Notes: generated by a model from the sequence alone, not told the origin. DNA of 64,000 nt from Nostoc sp. 106C (GCF_002154725.1 NZ_MTAW01000201.1:34011-98010); one strand, 5' to 3'. Shown: positions 1-9,453, numbered from the stretch's first letter. Numbers and translations: made by a program.

Positions 1-820
1 CAAAATAAACTCGTTTATATTTTTCTAATTCTTCTAAAGCAACTTCTTCTGCTTCTACTTGGTCAGTTTCTCGCAGTCGCCGCAGATGTTCTTTAGGTAG
101 TTCGTGGATTTGGGGTAAAACTTGGTGAACTTCTCGCACATTTTGCGCGATAAATATTCCCCATAATCTCAGTTCGTTATAGGCGTAACCGCTGGTATCT
201 AAACTATCTAATTTTAAATTGACATAGCGCTCGCGAATTGCTTCTTGATATTGCCGCAAGTCAAATTCTGGTTTAATCTCGCCTCTACCTTGATTATCTT
301 TGCTAATATCATCGAGCTTCTGGAGAATTAAAATATCGCGTAAATCTTTTGATTCAGCTAAAATTTGTTGGCATTTTCTCAGATAATTATCAGTCACTAA
401 TTGCCAGCTAAATCTAGCTGGTAAAGCAGGGAAATTCAGACTCTTCCAAATTTCTTCCAGAGTTTGATAATCCAGCTCATCACAATCTGGATCAAAAGCT
501 TTACCGAGTATTTCTTTAACCGACTTGTGGTAGATAAATTTTTTGAGTGGTTTCTGGAATTTCTTGATGTCTTCCTCAGAAGCCTTGCGAAACTTTAACT
601 CATCTTCTAGCAGTTGCAAAAATTCCTTGAGTGCTTTAGCAATAGCTTTGTGAATAGGTTCTTTCTTAAATAGGTCAGGAACGTTGTTAAAACGGTCTTT
701 AAAAAAATCTTTGGCGTAGTCCTTAGCTAAATCATTGGCAAATTCTGAGGTAAGAATATTTTTGACCAGAAATCCCACAGCATTGGTTGCTACCCAGCCA
801 ACTAGCCATTCCACTATCAT
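1..820 (-). CDS. STAND/NACHT-type NTPase, N-terminal part (cut by window edge)
   Basis: An open frame starts at the ATG at 818-820 and runs off the left edge without a stop, giving about 273 residues. It begins with a hydrophobic stretch (MIVEWLVGWVATNAVGFLV), followed by a helical, charged region. Further on comes a block with RERYVNLKLDSLDTSGYAYN and LRLWGIFIAQNVREV, then HELPKEHLRRL. I recall this block as the region just before the nucleotide-binding domain in cyanobacterial NACHT proteins that carry HEAT, WD40 or pentapeptide repeats. The Walker A motif would lie beyond the window, so the ATPase assignment is inferred from the upstream block. Such proteins act as signal-transducing switches, and some relatives are antiphage effectors. 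The role here is unknown. Confidence 0.6.
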   Translation of the reverse strand, partial: MIVEWLVGWVATNAVGFLVKNILTSEFANDLAKDYAKDFFKDRFNNVPDLFKKEPIHKAIAKALKEFLQLLEDELKFRKASEEDIKKFQKPLKKFIYHKSVKEILGKAFDPDCDELDYQTLEEIWKSLNFPALPARFSWQLVTDNYLRKCQQILAESKDLRDILILQKLDDISKDNQGRGEIKPEFDLRQYQEAIRERYVNLKLDSLDTSGYAYNELRLWGIFIAQNVREVHQVLPQIHELPKEHLRRLRETDQVEAEEVALEELEKYKRVYF

Positions 821-943
821 ACTCGCGCCTGCTTCAGCTTTTGACTACGAGTATATACACCAGCATCAGTAATTTTCCCAGATTTCCGAGATATTAAAGA
901 AAGTAGTTTTGTAATAGTCAACATATCGTGCTGACCTTCATCC

Positions 944-1058
944 CGCCCAGAACTGAAGTTCCGGGCTAATAGCGCAAGTCCACTCAAGTGGACTGAAATA
1001 TGCAGCTAGTCTACTTCAGTAGACTTTAGCTATTAGCCTTGGAATTGATTCTAAGGCG
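944..1058. repeat. MITE-like interspersed inverted repeat (115 bp)
   Basis: The ends are imperfect inverted repeats (CGCCCAGAACTGAAGTTCC against the complement of 1040-1058). Inside is a perfect 10-bp pair, GGCTAATAGC at 964-973 and GCTATTAGCC at 1029-1038. Two smaller hairpins lie between them: GTCCAC/GTGGAC, and AGTCTACT/AGTAGACT. The single strand would fold into a branched cloverleaf-like structure. No ORF is present. The layout resembles non-autonomous elements dispersed through Nostoc genomes. Confidence 0.6.
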
Positions 1059-1138
1059 AGATGACAACGAAGCGGGAGTATTTTGTGGTGAGTGGTCAGG
1101 CACATCATCAATTAATAACAGCATTGCTGTGCCCTTTG

Positions 1139-1391
1139 CAATGCTCATTGGTGTCAACTTAAGCTCAACGCTTATCCCACATACGTTTTACCCCACCCCT
1201 TAATCCCCTCCCCCGAAGTTTGCTCAACGGGGGGGAACCCCCGCACGCAACTTCTCTCCGCAGGCGGGGAGGGGAAGTTTTGGCTTTAGACAAAACTGGG
1301 GTGGGGTGACGAGGATCGTAATGGTAGGTGAGTGAATACAAAATCACCTTATAACAAGGGTTTCACGTTAAGTTGACACGTATGAGCATTG
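1139..1391. repeat. Nested MITE-like element (about 253 bp)
   Basis: The outer inverted repeats are about 24 bp (1139-1162 and 1368-1391) and share CAATGCTCAT and GTGTCAACTTAA. Inside lies a second inverted repeat, 1190 to about 1307, with ends ACCCCACCCC and GGGGTGGGGT and a G/C-homopolymer-rich middle. This suggests one element inserted into another. A 60-codon minus-strand frame at 1165-1347 is read entirely from repeat sequence and is not taken as a gene. Confidence 0.55.
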
Positions 1392-1439
1392 CTGTGCCCC
1401 TACCCCTACAATTTAGGAAATTTATTTTTTGTTACCCGC

Positions 1440-3029
1440 TTAACTAACTACCGCCTCTGCCTTTTCCTTCACAGGTGGCACATAAGGTTTTTCTGCACCT
1501 TGGGCGAGATATTCGGCTAGCTGACTTTCAATTTGATCGCGCACAATTTGGCGATATTCGAGAAAATGCTCATTGTGGGCACAAGCTGAAAGGTAATGCT
1601 CGGCAACTCCTGGGTTATGCTTGATGATGCTAAATAAGTGATGCCAGAATTTCCAGCGGGTTTCGCGTTTGATGCCTTGTCGCCAGATGACAATTAATAG
1701 CGCTTTAATTACTATCAACTCTGGCCATTTAAATGGCGCTTTCCACGTTGGCGCACCCATCATTAAAAAGCAGCGGTAGGTGCGATCTAAATACTTCACT
1801 GGATCGTATAAGGCACAAAATGCTTCAATGTATTCTCTGGCAATATCTTCCAAGGGACGGGTAGCAACAAAGTTCATCAAGGTTGTCTGGTTGATGTTAC
1901 CGTCTTTGTTTTCCCGTAATCTCCCTTCTTTTTTCAGGCGATGCCACAGGGCTGTGTTGGGTAGCGCTTGCAACATGGCAAAGGTAGTGGAAGGAATTGC
2001 AGCTTGTTCAGCAAACCGGACAATGCGATCGCCTGCACCTGCTTTTTCGCCATCAAACCCGATAATAAATCCAGCCATTGGGCGTAATCCAGCTTTGATG
2101 ATGGTTTGCACAGCGTCGGTGAGGGAACTGCGGGTATTTTGAAATTTCTTCGTCATTTGCAAGCTATCTTCATCTGGGGTTTCAATCCCCAAAAATACCG
2201 CCGCAAAACCAGATTCAACCATCAACTCCATCAATTCTGGATCTTGTGCTAAATCAATTGAAGCTTCAGTATCAAAGCGGAAGGGATATTGATGTTCTTG
2301 CATCCAAACTTTTAACTCTTTCAGCAACAATTTCACATTGCGTTTGTTGCCAATAAAGTTGTCATCAACCATGAACACACCCCGCCGCCAACCCAATTCA
2401 TAAAGATAATCCAACTCTGCTAATAGTTGGGCTGGGGTTTTGGTGCGTGGTTTGCGACCGTAGAGAACAATGATGTCACAGAATTCGCATTGAAAAGGAC
2501 AACCCCGCGAAAATTGCACGGACATCATATCGTAGGCATCAAATTCTAATAAATCAAAGCGGGGTACTGGTGTGCTTGTGACATCTGGTTTTTCACTCGT
2601 GCGGAAAGTACCAGATGTATCACCCCGTTGAATCGCCTCAACGAACATAGGTAAGGTGATTTCCCCTTCATCCAAAATCAGGAAATCTGCGCCCACGTTT
2701 TGCACATCATGGGGTGTAGAGGTGGGGTAGGGGCCGCCCACAGCGACTAACTTACCACGCCGCTTGGCTTCTTGGATTTGGTCTAGTAAGTCCTGTTTCT
2801 GGACAATCATGGCGGAGAAAATAACTACATCAGCCCAAGCCCATTCTTCCTCGGTAACTGGACGGATGTTGCGATCGACTAGTTTATATTCCCATTCTTG
2901 AGGCAAAATTGCCGCCACTGTCACTAAACCCAAAGGTGGTAACAAAACCTTGCGATCGACTAACGCCAAAATTTTTTCGTAAGACCAAAAGGTTTTTGGA
3001 AATATTGGATACACCAGTAGGACTCGCAT
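1440..3029 (-). CDS. B12-binding radical SAM protein (DUF4070 type)
   Basis: The 529-residue protein starts with a cobalamin-binding, Rossmann-like domain (about 1-140; LLVYPIFPKTFWS, PPLGLVTVAAILP, VGGPYPT). A radical SAM domain (about 165-390) follows with the cluster motif CPFQCEFC, cysteines 177, 181 and 184. The C-terminal part (about 395-505) matches the DUF4070 region seen after this pair. The same architecture occurs in the hopanoid C-2 methylase HpnP, but many cyanobacterial paralogues exist and nothing here fixes the substrate, so I do not call it HpnP. The likely chemistry is B12-dependent radical methylation or a related rearrangement in the cytosol. The gene stands alone, with no same-strand partner close by. 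Length is normal for the family. Confidence 0.85.
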   Translation of the reverse strand: MRVLLVYPIFPKTFWSYEKILALVDRKVLLPPLGLVTVAAILPQEWEYKLVDRNIRPVTEEEWAWADVVIFSAMIVQKQDLLDQIQEAKRRGKLVAVGGPYPTSTPHDVQNVGADFLILDEGEITLPMFVEAIQRGDTSGTFRTSEKPDVTSTPVPRFDLLEFDAYDMMSVQFSRGCPFQCEFCDIIVLYGRKPRTKTPAQLLAELDYLYELGWRRGVFMVDDNFIGNKRNVKLLLKELKVWMQEHQYPFRFDTEASIDLAQDPELMELMVESGFAAVFLGIETPDEDSLQMTKKFQNTRSSLTDAVQTIIKAGLRPMAGFIIGFDGEKAGAGDRIVRFAEQAAIPSTTFAMLQALPNTALWHRLKKEGRLRENKDGNINQTTLMNFVATRPLEDIAREYIEAFCALYDPVKYLDRTYRCFLMMGAPTWKAPFKWPELIVIKALLIVIWRQGIKRETRWKFWHHLFSIIKHNPGVAEHYLSACAHNEHFLEYRQIVRDQIESQLAEYLAQGAEKPYVPPVKEKAEAVVS

Positions 3030-3194
3030 ACAGTATCAATCCTCACACTTTGATTGTTATCCCACTTTAACGAAAATTAAGACTCATTGACTTTTTATCT
3101 AAGCAGCTTCAGCTGTTTACTAAAATTTTTTTCTTATTGCTAATAAAAGCAATACCTACGGTAAGCGACGCTAACACTATAGGGGGTAATAACT

Positions 3195-3605
3195 TTAGAG
3201 AGGAGAACGCCAATTTTCGATTTGCAAACTGGGTATCCGTTGAAATTCTCTAACGTTAGATGTAACAACAATGTGATTATGGGTTACTGCTGTTGCGGCA
3301 ATCAGTACATCATAAGCACCTATAGGAGAGCCTGCTGTTTTCAGAATTCCTCTGATTTGGGCTGCTTGATCTGCTTCGGTTGAACCAAAAGGTAAAACTA
3401 TAATTGCTTTTAAAAATGCTTCAATCAACGGTTGAATTTTAACGGCTCTTTCTGGATTGATTGCTAATCCATATTTGACTTCCATAACCGTTAAAGATGA
3501 AATAAAAACCTCAGTAGGAGAGATAACTTTTAATTTCTTTAAGGTGTTTTCTTCTCCTTTGACAAAATCGCTAATTACGCAAGTATCGAGTAGATAACCC
3601 ATCAT
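3195..3605 (-). CDS. PIN-domain toxin, VapC-like ribonuclease
   Basis: The 136-residue protein is a single PIN domain, a Mg-dependent RNase fold. The acidic residues expected in the active site are visible as D7 (LLDTCVISD), E42 (VMEVKYG) and D99 (GAYDVLIAA). The last position is E120 (TSNVREF) in place of the more common Asp. The start ATG overlaps the stop of the upstream small gene (TAATG, sharing base 3605), so the two are translationally coupled as in type II toxin-antitoxin pairs. A second ATG follows directly (MMGYLL). The target RNA cannot be read from sequence. Confidence 0.85.
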   Translation of the reverse strand: MMGYLLDTCVISDFVKGEENTLKKLKVISPTEVFISSLTVMEVKYGLAINPERAVKIQPLIEAFLKAIIVLPFGSTEADQAAQIRGILKTAGSPIGAYDVLIAATAVTHNHIVVTSNVREFQRIPSLQIENWRSPL

Positions 3606-3823
3606 TAAAATTCTACTTCTTTAGGTGGTAGAAGCTCATCTCGATAGGATTCAAAGTTGATACTTTCGGCTACACCTTGATATTCCATAATTATTTCTGG
3701 CCAAGTTGTAGCTTTTATTTCTAAGAAAGTAACAAAGACTGGGCTTTCAGTAATACCCTGTGGTTTTTCAGCAAGTTCAATTTTGCCGTTCTTATAAATT
3801 CCTTGAATAGTTTGTAACATCAA
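3605..3823 (-). CDS. Putative antitoxin partner of PIN toxin
   Basis: This 72-residue acidic protein begins MMLQTIQGIYKNGKIEL, the short beta-strand start (YKNGKIEL) common in small antitoxins of the AF2212/DUF104 and related groups found before PIN toxins. The C-terminal tail is acidic (ESYRDELLPPKEVEF), as expected for a toxin-wrapping segment. It lies directly upstream of the PIN gene with a one-base overlap. Role as antitoxin and autorepressor is inferred from position and size; no classic AbrB or RHH DNA-binding motif is obvious. Confidence 0.7.
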   Translation of the reverse strand: MMLQTIQGIYKNGKIELAEKPQGITESPVFVTFLEIKATTWPEIIMEYQGVAESINFESYRDELLPPKEVEF

Positions 3824-3921
3824 CTTTCCTTAATTCTAATGGTCTCCTCTCTCATAGTATAAACAACAATTAATAACCGAGCCTTGCCACATGCTCTAAT
3901 AATTCACTCTTATTCATTCCC

Positions 3922-4890
3922 TCAACGGGTCTTGACAACGCCACTTTTCACGCCGCTAATTTTCAAAACATCAGTCATAGTTGCACAGTAATTTGGTAAC
4001 CCAAAACTGGCAGGATTGATAGCGTTTTCGTAAGTAAACTGTCGATAGTTCATGCAGAATCTATCCCAAGCAGCCATCTGAATTCGGAAGACAGCAATAA
4101 TCAAGTTGGCTAATGTTATAGATAATGGAACGCGAAAGTAAATCTTTTTACCCAAATAGGCGCAGACTTCTTCTACGGCATCGTTAACAGTCAATTGCTC
4201 TTGACCTAAAACAAACTTGCGTGGTTCCTGTCCAGCCGAGGGATGTTCAATTAAATATTTGACTGTGGTCGCAATGTCTCTTCCGTGGATAAAGTGGAAA
4301 CTTCCATCTGCTTGCAAAAACCGAATTATATTAATATATTTTGTGACTTCAGGGATACCAGATGTTAAATGAGAATAGGGTTTTTTGGCATCACCACCTA
4401 AAACTAAAGTGGGAAAAACTGTGGTAATTTTAGGTGCGATCGCCAATTTTGAGATTTGGTGCAAGCATTCATACTTAGAACTGACGTAATCTGTACCAAT
4501 TTCTCCAGCTTCTTTGAGTGGTTGATTGTGTCGATCCAAAACGCTAGCTGTAGAAAAGTAAATTACTTGTTCGCATCTGTCTGGATCTAGCAGCTTCAGC
4601 AATTCTAAAGTCTTATTTACATTAATATTAAAGGTTTCCTCACCACCCCAAGCTGTTGCTGTTAGCACCGCAATATCAATTGTGGATAGCAATTCAGCAA
4701 ACTGGCCAATTTGTTGCATATCACCTTGCAACACGGTGATACCCGGACGCGCCTGAATATCAACTTGCAATTTACTTGGGTTTCTAACTAGGAGATACAG
4801 CTCGTAATCTGTTTCTTGAATTAAGGCTTCACTGAGGTAGTGACCTATGCAGCCACTTGCACCAGTCACTAAAATTCGTTTCTGGCTCAT
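3922..4890 (-). CDS. NAD(P)-dependent epimerase/dehydratase (extended SDR)
   Basis: The 322-residue protein has the extended SDR nucleotide-binding motif TGASGCIGHYL at residues 9-19. The catalytic pattern YxxxK appears as YVSSK near residue 130, and the upstream STAS at about 112-115 supplies the active-site Ser/Thr. This fold oxidises or epimerises nucleotide sugars, or reduces aldehydes and ketones. The substrate cannot be told from the sequence. The neighbours (a toxin-antitoxin pair downstream and hemE upstream, both on the minus strand) give no pathway hint. Length is normal for the family. Confidence 0.8.
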   Translation of the reverse strand: MSQKRILVTGASGCIGHYLSEALIQETDYELYLLVRNPSKLQVDIQARPGITVLQGDMQQIGQFAELLSTIDIAVLTATAWGGEETFNINVNKTLELLKLLDPDRCEQVIYFSTASVLDRHNQPLKEAGEIGTDYVSSKYECLHQISKLAIAPKITTVFPTLVLGGDAKKPYSHLTSGIPEVTKYINIIRFLQADGSFHFIHGRDIATTVKYLIEHPSAGQEPRKFVLGQEQLTVNDAVEEVCAYLGKKIYFRVPLSITLANLIIAVFRIQMAAWDRFCMNYRQFTYENAINPASFGLPNYCATMTDVLKISGVKSGVVKTR

Positions 4891-5015
4891 AGAGAGTTTT
4901 GAGTTTTATTTATTAGTTGCTTGTAATGAATTTTTAGTTCCCGGTGTAGCTCTATGAGTAATACACAATCAGCTATAGTAATGCTAAATCATTTAGGAAA
5001 AATTAATATTTTTTG

Positions 5016-5074
5016 CTTCGTGCCTTTATGCCTTTGTGGTTAAAAAATTATTCTCTAAACACAAAGACACGAAG
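5016..5074. repeat. Imperfect inverted repeat, interspersed type
   Basis: CTTCGTG and CTTTGTGGTT on the left pair with AACACAAAG and CACGAAG on the right, across an AT-rich loop. It resembles the hairpin at 51285-51338 in style and in base composition (CTTTGTG/CTCTGTG). It lies just past the end of hemE and may also act as a weak terminator for it, but there is no clear T-run. Confidence 0.4.
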
Positions 5075-5112
5075 ACACAAAAAGTAAAACCGCGAAACAG
5101 ATTGACAACTGA

Positions 5113-6165
5113 CTAAACCAGTACATTAAGCTGCTTTGCAGTTTCAAAGAAGAAAGCGACATTTTCTTCTGGAGTTTCTGGTAGTACACCATGACCGAGA
5201 TTGAGAATATGACCCCAATTGCCAGCTTTGCGAACAGTATCGAGGATGCGATCGCGGATAAACTGTTTGGAACCAAATAGTACGCCTGGGTCGAGATTTC
5301 CCTGAACTTTCACATGCTTGCCCAATCTGGCTCTTGCTTCTGCCATATCTACTGCCCAGTCTACAGTCACAACATCAGCACCAGATTTTGCCATTCTCTC
5401 CAATACACCAGCACTACCGCTAACCAGCAAAATTAAAGGTGTATCGGGATGGGTTTGCTTGACTTGCTCAAAAACCCGTTGCTGATATGGCAAAGCAAAG
5501 GTGTCATAATCTTGAGGACTCAATTGACCTGCCCAGGAGTCGAACATTTGCACAACTTGAGCACCACAGTCAATTTGGTAGCGTGCGTAAACGGCGATCG
5601 CATCTGCTAATTTCGCTAAAAATTGATGCAGAATTGTCGGGTCAGAAAACGCCATATTCTTGATGATGGAATAGGTTTTAGAACCTTTTCCCTCGACTGC
5701 ATAAGCAGCCAATGTCCACGGCGCACCAACAAAGCCTAACACCGTTGATTGATGCCCTACCTCTAGACGCAACGCCTGCAATATAGTTTTGATAAACGGC
5801 AGGGATGCTTCGGGATCGAAGGGACGCAGGTTATCTACTTGTTCTTGAGTGCGAATGGGCGAGTGAATAATTGGTCCTTTACCTTCCGCAATATCCATGT
5901 CAATGCCTAAACCCGGCAATGGCGTTACAATGTCGGAAAATAAAATTACCCCGTCTGGTTGAAAGGCTCTCCAAGGCTGTAGGGAAACCTCAATCGCTAC
6001 TTCGGGAATTTCTGAGCGATCGCGGAAAGAAGGATACTTCTCCCTTAAATCTCGATATGCTTTCATATACCTTCCCGCTTGTCGCATCATCCATACAGGG
6101 GGACGGTCTACTACTTCACCACGAGCTGCTCTCAGGAGTCTAGGAGCTGTTGAGGAAACACCCAT
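5113..6165 (-). CDS. hemE: Uroporphyrinogen III decarboxylase
   Basis: The enzyme removes the four acetate carboxyls of uroporphyrinogen III to give coproporphyrinogen III, in the cytosolic route to haem and chlorophyll. The 350-residue protein carries the N-terminal signature [14 protein letters not shown] (residues 21-34) with the substrate-binding Arg residues. The [12 protein letters not shown] segment follows with the conserved Asp that contacts the pyrrole nitrogens. [11 protein letters not shown] and the [14 protein letters not shown]-terminal motif are also present. Length matches the family (about 350). It is flanked by unrelated genes. A separate ferrochelatase-like gene lies 24 kb away. 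Confidence 0.97.
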   Translation of the reverse strand: MGVSSTAPRLLRAARGEVVDRPPVWMMRQAGRYMKAYRDLREKYPSFRDRSEIPEVAIEVSLQPWRAFQPDGVILFSDIVTPLPGLGIDMDIAEGKGPIIHSPIRTQEQVDNLRPFDPEASLPFIKTILQALRLEVGHQSTVLGFVGAPWTLAAYAVEGKGSKTYSIIKNMAFSDPTILHQFLAKLADAIAVYARYQIDCGAQVVQMFDSWAGQLSPQDYDTFALPYQQRVFEQVKQTHPDTPLILLVSGSAGVLERMAKSGADVVTVDWAVDMAEARARLGKHVKVQGNLDPGVLFGSKQFIRDRILDTVRKAGNWGHILNLGHGVLPETPEENVAFFFETAKQLNVLV

Positions 6166-6277
6166 TTAACACTTCATCCTAAGTCACTTTTTTATGCCAC
6201 TGTTTAGCTTATCATTCTGAGATTACGCTTTTTCAGGAGGCTGGTCTCACTCTAGTCTCTGCTTAACTTAACTTCAT

Positions 6278-7033
6278 ATGCAAGCTGATTCCAACACTTC
6301 CTCTCATGTTGCATCGACTCAGAACGCTCCCAAACTCGGAAAGTTTTTGATCCCGCGTTCTCAAACCAAAGGTTTCCTGATCAAGTTTACCTTCATGACC
6401 TGTCTGGGATGGGTTGTGGGTGGCCTTGTCAGTATAGCTTTGGAAAATCTTCTAGATAATCTCTCACCCGCTTTTTTTCCAGATGCCCAAATGTGGAATA
6501 GCTTTGCCAGCTTTCTGGGTAGTCTTGTCTTTGCCTTGATTTTCGGTGCCGATCAAGCGCTGGTTCTACGTCCATACATCCCTGGGTGGTGGTGGTTGCT
6601 AGCTACTAGCATCGGTTGGCTAATTGCCAACAGCGTTTCTACAGCCTGGATTAACTATATTTCTTCCATTGCCGCATCCTTTAACGAAACTTTATCTTCT
6701 GAGGCAATGGTGGTCTTGGGATGCTTGTCTACTATTTCATATATTATTTCGGGAATTTGGCTTGGACTTTGCCAATGGCTGGTATTGCGGCGATATACAG
6801 TCAATGCTTGGTGGTGGAATTTTCTACCGGCAATTTGCTTCTTCTTCATCAGTACTTTAATTTGGCTGCTTTCTCTGTTGCAAAATTTTATTCCCGAAGC
6901 CAACCGGACTTCGATATTGTATTGGAATGGGCAAGGATTTACAGCATTTATTCTGGGATTTATCCCAGCAATTGGCTTGTGTACTTTAAAGAGAAAACAA
7001 CACCACAAAACTGTAATTCCTGGCCCATCATAA
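6278..7033 (+). CDS. Multipass membrane protein, unknown function
   Basis: The 251-residue protein has about six hydrophobic segments (roughly 30-55, 72-95, 101-125, 144-170, 177-200 and 220-240). Two of them begin with a similar block, LRPYIPGWWWLLAT and LRRYTVNAWWWNFL, so the protein looks like an internal duplication of a two- or three-helix unit. Tryptophan clusters after a basic-aromatic turn are familiar from uncharacterised cyanobacterial membrane proteins. No catalytic or transport motif is recognised. The start ATG at 6278 is preceded by no clear Shine-Dalgarno sequence. The oligopeptidase gene follows after 33 bases on the same strand. Confidence 0.75.
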   Translation: MQADSNTSSHVASTQNAPKLGKFLIPRSQTKGFLIKFTFMTCLGWVVGGLVSIALENLLDNLSPAFFPDAQMWNSFASFLGSLVFALIFGADQALVLRPYIPGWWWLLATSIGWLIANSVSTAWINYISSIAASFNETLSSEAMVVLGCLSTISYIISGIWLGLCQWLVLRRYTVNAWWWNFLPAICFFFISTLIWLLSLLQNFIPEANRTSILYWNGQGFTAFILGFIPAIGLCTLKRKQHHKTVIPGPS

Positions 7034-7066
7034 GATTACTAGGCAGCGAACTGCTGCTTGTTATTG

Positions 7067-9139
7067 ATGATGCATAAGGATAAGCTTTTACACAATATAA
7101 CTAAACCACCAGTTGCCGAGAAACAGCCACAGGTTTTGGAGTTACACGGCGATCGCCGCATTGACAACTACTTTTGGCTACGCGATATTGATAACCCTCA
7201 AGTTCTTGCCTATCTAGAAGCAGAAAATTCTTATACAGCAGCGATAATGGCACATACCCAAGCGCTGCAAATAACACTCTATAATGAAATGCTGGCACGG
7301 ATTAAAGAAACTGACTTATCGGTGCCATACCGCAAAGACGACTACTACTATTATGTACGTACCGAAGAAGGCAAAGATTATCCTATTTATTGTCGCAAAA
7401 AAGGTAGCTTAGAAGCACCGGAAGAAGTCCTTTTGGATGAAAATGAACTAGCAAAGGGACACGAATTTTTCAGCTTAGGCGTGTTTGATATTAGCCCCAA
7501 TCATCAAATCTTAGCTTACTCAGTTGATACTAGTGGTTCTGAGCAATACACGCTTTTCTTCTTAGACTTAACTACATTTGAACTATCGGCTGAAACTATC
7601 CCTGATACCTATTTCTCTCTGGCTTGGGCTAACGATAACAAAACAATATTTTATACCAAAATTGATGATGCTAATCGTCCTTATCAGCTATTTCGCCATA
7701 CTTTAGGTACTGCTGTTGATAACGATATTTTAATTTATGAAGAACTGGATGATATTTACCATTTATATGTTGAGAAAACCCGCAGTGAACAATATCTTCT
7801 GATGCTTTTAAAAAGCAGCATTACAACAGAAGTTCATTATTTAGATGCAAATTATCCTGAAAAAGATTGGAATTTAATTCATCCACGTACTACAGGAATG
7901 GAGTACGATGTCGATCATCACAGCGATTACTTTTACATTGTTACCAATGATGAGGCGACCAACTTTAAACTGGTAAAAACCTTGGTAGCTTCCCCAAGTA
8001 AAGAAAATTGGCAGACTATAATTCCCCATCAGGAAGATGTGCTGCTATCAGGAATTAGTCTTTTTGCCAATCATTTAGTAATTTATGAAAGAAAAGGGGG
8101 GTTAGAAACTGCCAGAGTAAAAAACCTATCAACAGGTGAGGAAAGTAATATCAATTTTCCAGAGCCTACCTATGAATTTTACGAAGGCAATAACCCAGAG
8201 TTTAATACTACCATCCTGCGTTTCCATTACACCTCTTTTATTACTCCGCCATCAGTTTTCGATTACAACATGGAAACACACCAGCGCGAGTTAAAAAAAG
8301 AAACAGAAGTGCTTGGCGGCTATGACAGAACACAGTATCAAAGCGAGTGGTTGATGGCTACCGCTGAAGATGGTACACAAATTCCCATATCGATTGTGTA
8401 CAAACAGGGTATGCAAAAAAATGGACAAAATCCCTTGTTACTTACAGGATACGGTGCTTATGGTGCTTCTTACCCAGCAACATTTTCATCAAATCGCCTC
8501 ACATTGCTAGATAGAGGAGTAGTGTTTGCCATTGCCCATATTCGTGGTGGAGAAGAAATGGGGCGTAAATGGTATGAAAATGGCAAATTTTTGCAGAAAA
8601 AGAATACCTTTACAGATTTTATCGCCTGTGCTGAATATTTAATAGATGAAAATTGGACAACGAGCGATCGCCTAATTATTACAGGCGGTAGTGCAGGCGG
8701 CTTATTGATGGGAGCAGTAATTAATCTGCGTCCCGAACTATTCAAAGCAGTAGTTGCTCATGTCCCCTTTGTAGATGTAGTAACTACTATCTTGGATACT
8801 TCATTGCCTCTGTCTGCAATGGAATGGGAAGAATGGGGTAATCCCAACGATCCAGTTTATTACGAGTACATGAAATCCTACTCGCCCTATGATAACGTTG
8901 AGGCGAAAAATTACCCAGATATGTTAATCACTGCTGGCTTAAATGATTCTCGCGTCAAATATTGGGAACCAGCTAAATGGACAGCTAAACTTAGAGAAAT
9001 CAAAACAGATCGCAACATTCTCCTGTTGAAAACTAATATGGGTGCAGGACATAGCGGTGCATCTGGACGTTATGAAAGCTTGCGAGAACTGGCTTTTGAA
9101 TATGCTTTTATTCTGGATAGATTAGGTTTGTCAGAGTGA
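7067..9139 (+). CDS. ptrB: Oligopeptidase B (S9A serine peptidase)
   Basis: Oligopeptidase B cuts short peptides after basic residues, in the cytosol or periplasm. The protein has an N-terminal beta-propeller (about residues 70-405) with DNYFWLRD near the start, then an alpha/beta hydrolase domain. The nucleophile lies in GGSAGGLLMGAVIN, with its serine codon at 8690-8692. The stretch after it (AHVPFVDVVTTILD, MEWEEWGNP) is diagnostic of oligopeptidase B rather than prolyl oligopeptidase. The catalytic His is in GAGHSGASGRYE. The frame opens with a TTG at 7058, but ATG at 7067 (or 7070) is more likely. It is 690 residues from there, normal for the family. No N-terminal signal peptide is seen. 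Confidence 0.92.
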   Translation: MMHKDKLLHNITKPPVAEKQPQVLELHGDRRIDNYFWLRDIDNPQVLAYLEAENSYTAAIMAHTQALQITLYNEMLARIKETDLSVPYRKDDYYYYVRTEEGKDYPIYCRKKGSLEAPEEVLLDENELAKGHEFFSLGVFDISPNHQILAYSVDTSGSEQYTLFFLDLTTFELSAETIPDTYFSLAWANDNKTIFYTKIDDANRPYQLFRHTLGTAVDNDILIYEELDDIYHLYVEKTRSEQYLLMLLKSSITTEVHYLDANYPEKDWNLIHPRTTGMEYDVDHHSDYFYIVTNDEATNFKLVKTLVASPSKENWQTIIPHQEDVLLSGISLFANHLVIYERKGGLETARVKNLSTGEESNINFPEPTYEFYEGNNPEFNTTILRFHYTSFITPPSVFDYNMETHQRELKKETEVLGGYDRTQYQSEWLMATAEDGTQIPISIVYKQGMQKNGQNPLLLTGYGAYGASYPATFSSNRLTLLDRGVVFAIAHIRGGEEMGRKWYENGKFLQKKNTFTDFIACAEYLIDENWTTSDRLIITGGSAGGLLMGAVINLRPELFKAVVAHVPFVDVVTTILDTSLPLSAMEWEEWGNPNDPVYYEYMKSYSPYDNVEAKNYPDMLITAGLNDSRVKYWEPAKWTAKLREIKTDRNILLLKTNMGAGHSGASGRYESLRELAFEYAFILDRLGLSE

Positions 9140-9171
9140 AATGCTACTTAATGGACGGAGGTAAAAGCGTG

Positions 9172-9453
9172 ATGTCTCAGCAGTATTCGATAGATCAGGT
9201 TCCCAGGAACCTAGACAAAATTTTTCAGAAAGTTGAACAAGGCGAATCAGTGCAAATTACTCGAAAAGGAGAGCAAGTGGCTGTTATCGTGTCTGCGGCT
9301 GAATACGAACGTTTAATCCGTAGAAAACCAGGTTTTTGGGAATCTATGGAGCAATTCCGTGAAGAAATGATTGAAGAAGGAACCGAAATTAACCCCGATG
9401 AAGTTTGGCATGATGTGCGCGACAATTCTCCCGGACGTCAGGTAATCTTGTGA
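9172..9453 (+). CDS. Phd/YefM-family antitoxin
   Basis: The protein begins MSQQYSIDQVPRNLDKIFQ and continues VEQGESVQITRKGEQVAVIVSA, the Phd/YefM dimerisation and DNA-binding domain (VQITRxGxxVAVIVSxxEYE). An acidic C-terminal tail follows that would neutralise the toxin. An upstream in-frame GTG at 9136 overlaps the ptrB stop. ATG 9172 is preferred because GGAGG lies at 9157-9161, ten bases before it. Its stop overlaps the start of the PIN toxin by four bases (GTGA). It likely binds its own promoter together with the toxin. Confidence 0.88.
   Translation: MSQQYSIDQVPRNLDKIFQKVEQGESVQITRKGEQVAVIVSAAEYERLIRRKPGFWESMEQFREEMIEEGTEINPDEVWHDVRDNSPGRQVIL

Noticed and set aside
1165..1347. A 60-codon minus-strand frame
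   Set aside because: Lies fully within a nested inverted-repeat element with G/C homopolymer runs.
1440..3029. Assignment of the radical SAM protein as hopanoid methylase HpnP
   Set aside because: The domain order is the same, but cyanobacteria have several such paralogues and no hopanoid gene is nearby.
5055..5276. A 73-codon minus-strand frame overlapping the 3' end of hemE
   Set aside because: It overlaps hemE in another frame and the repeat behind it.
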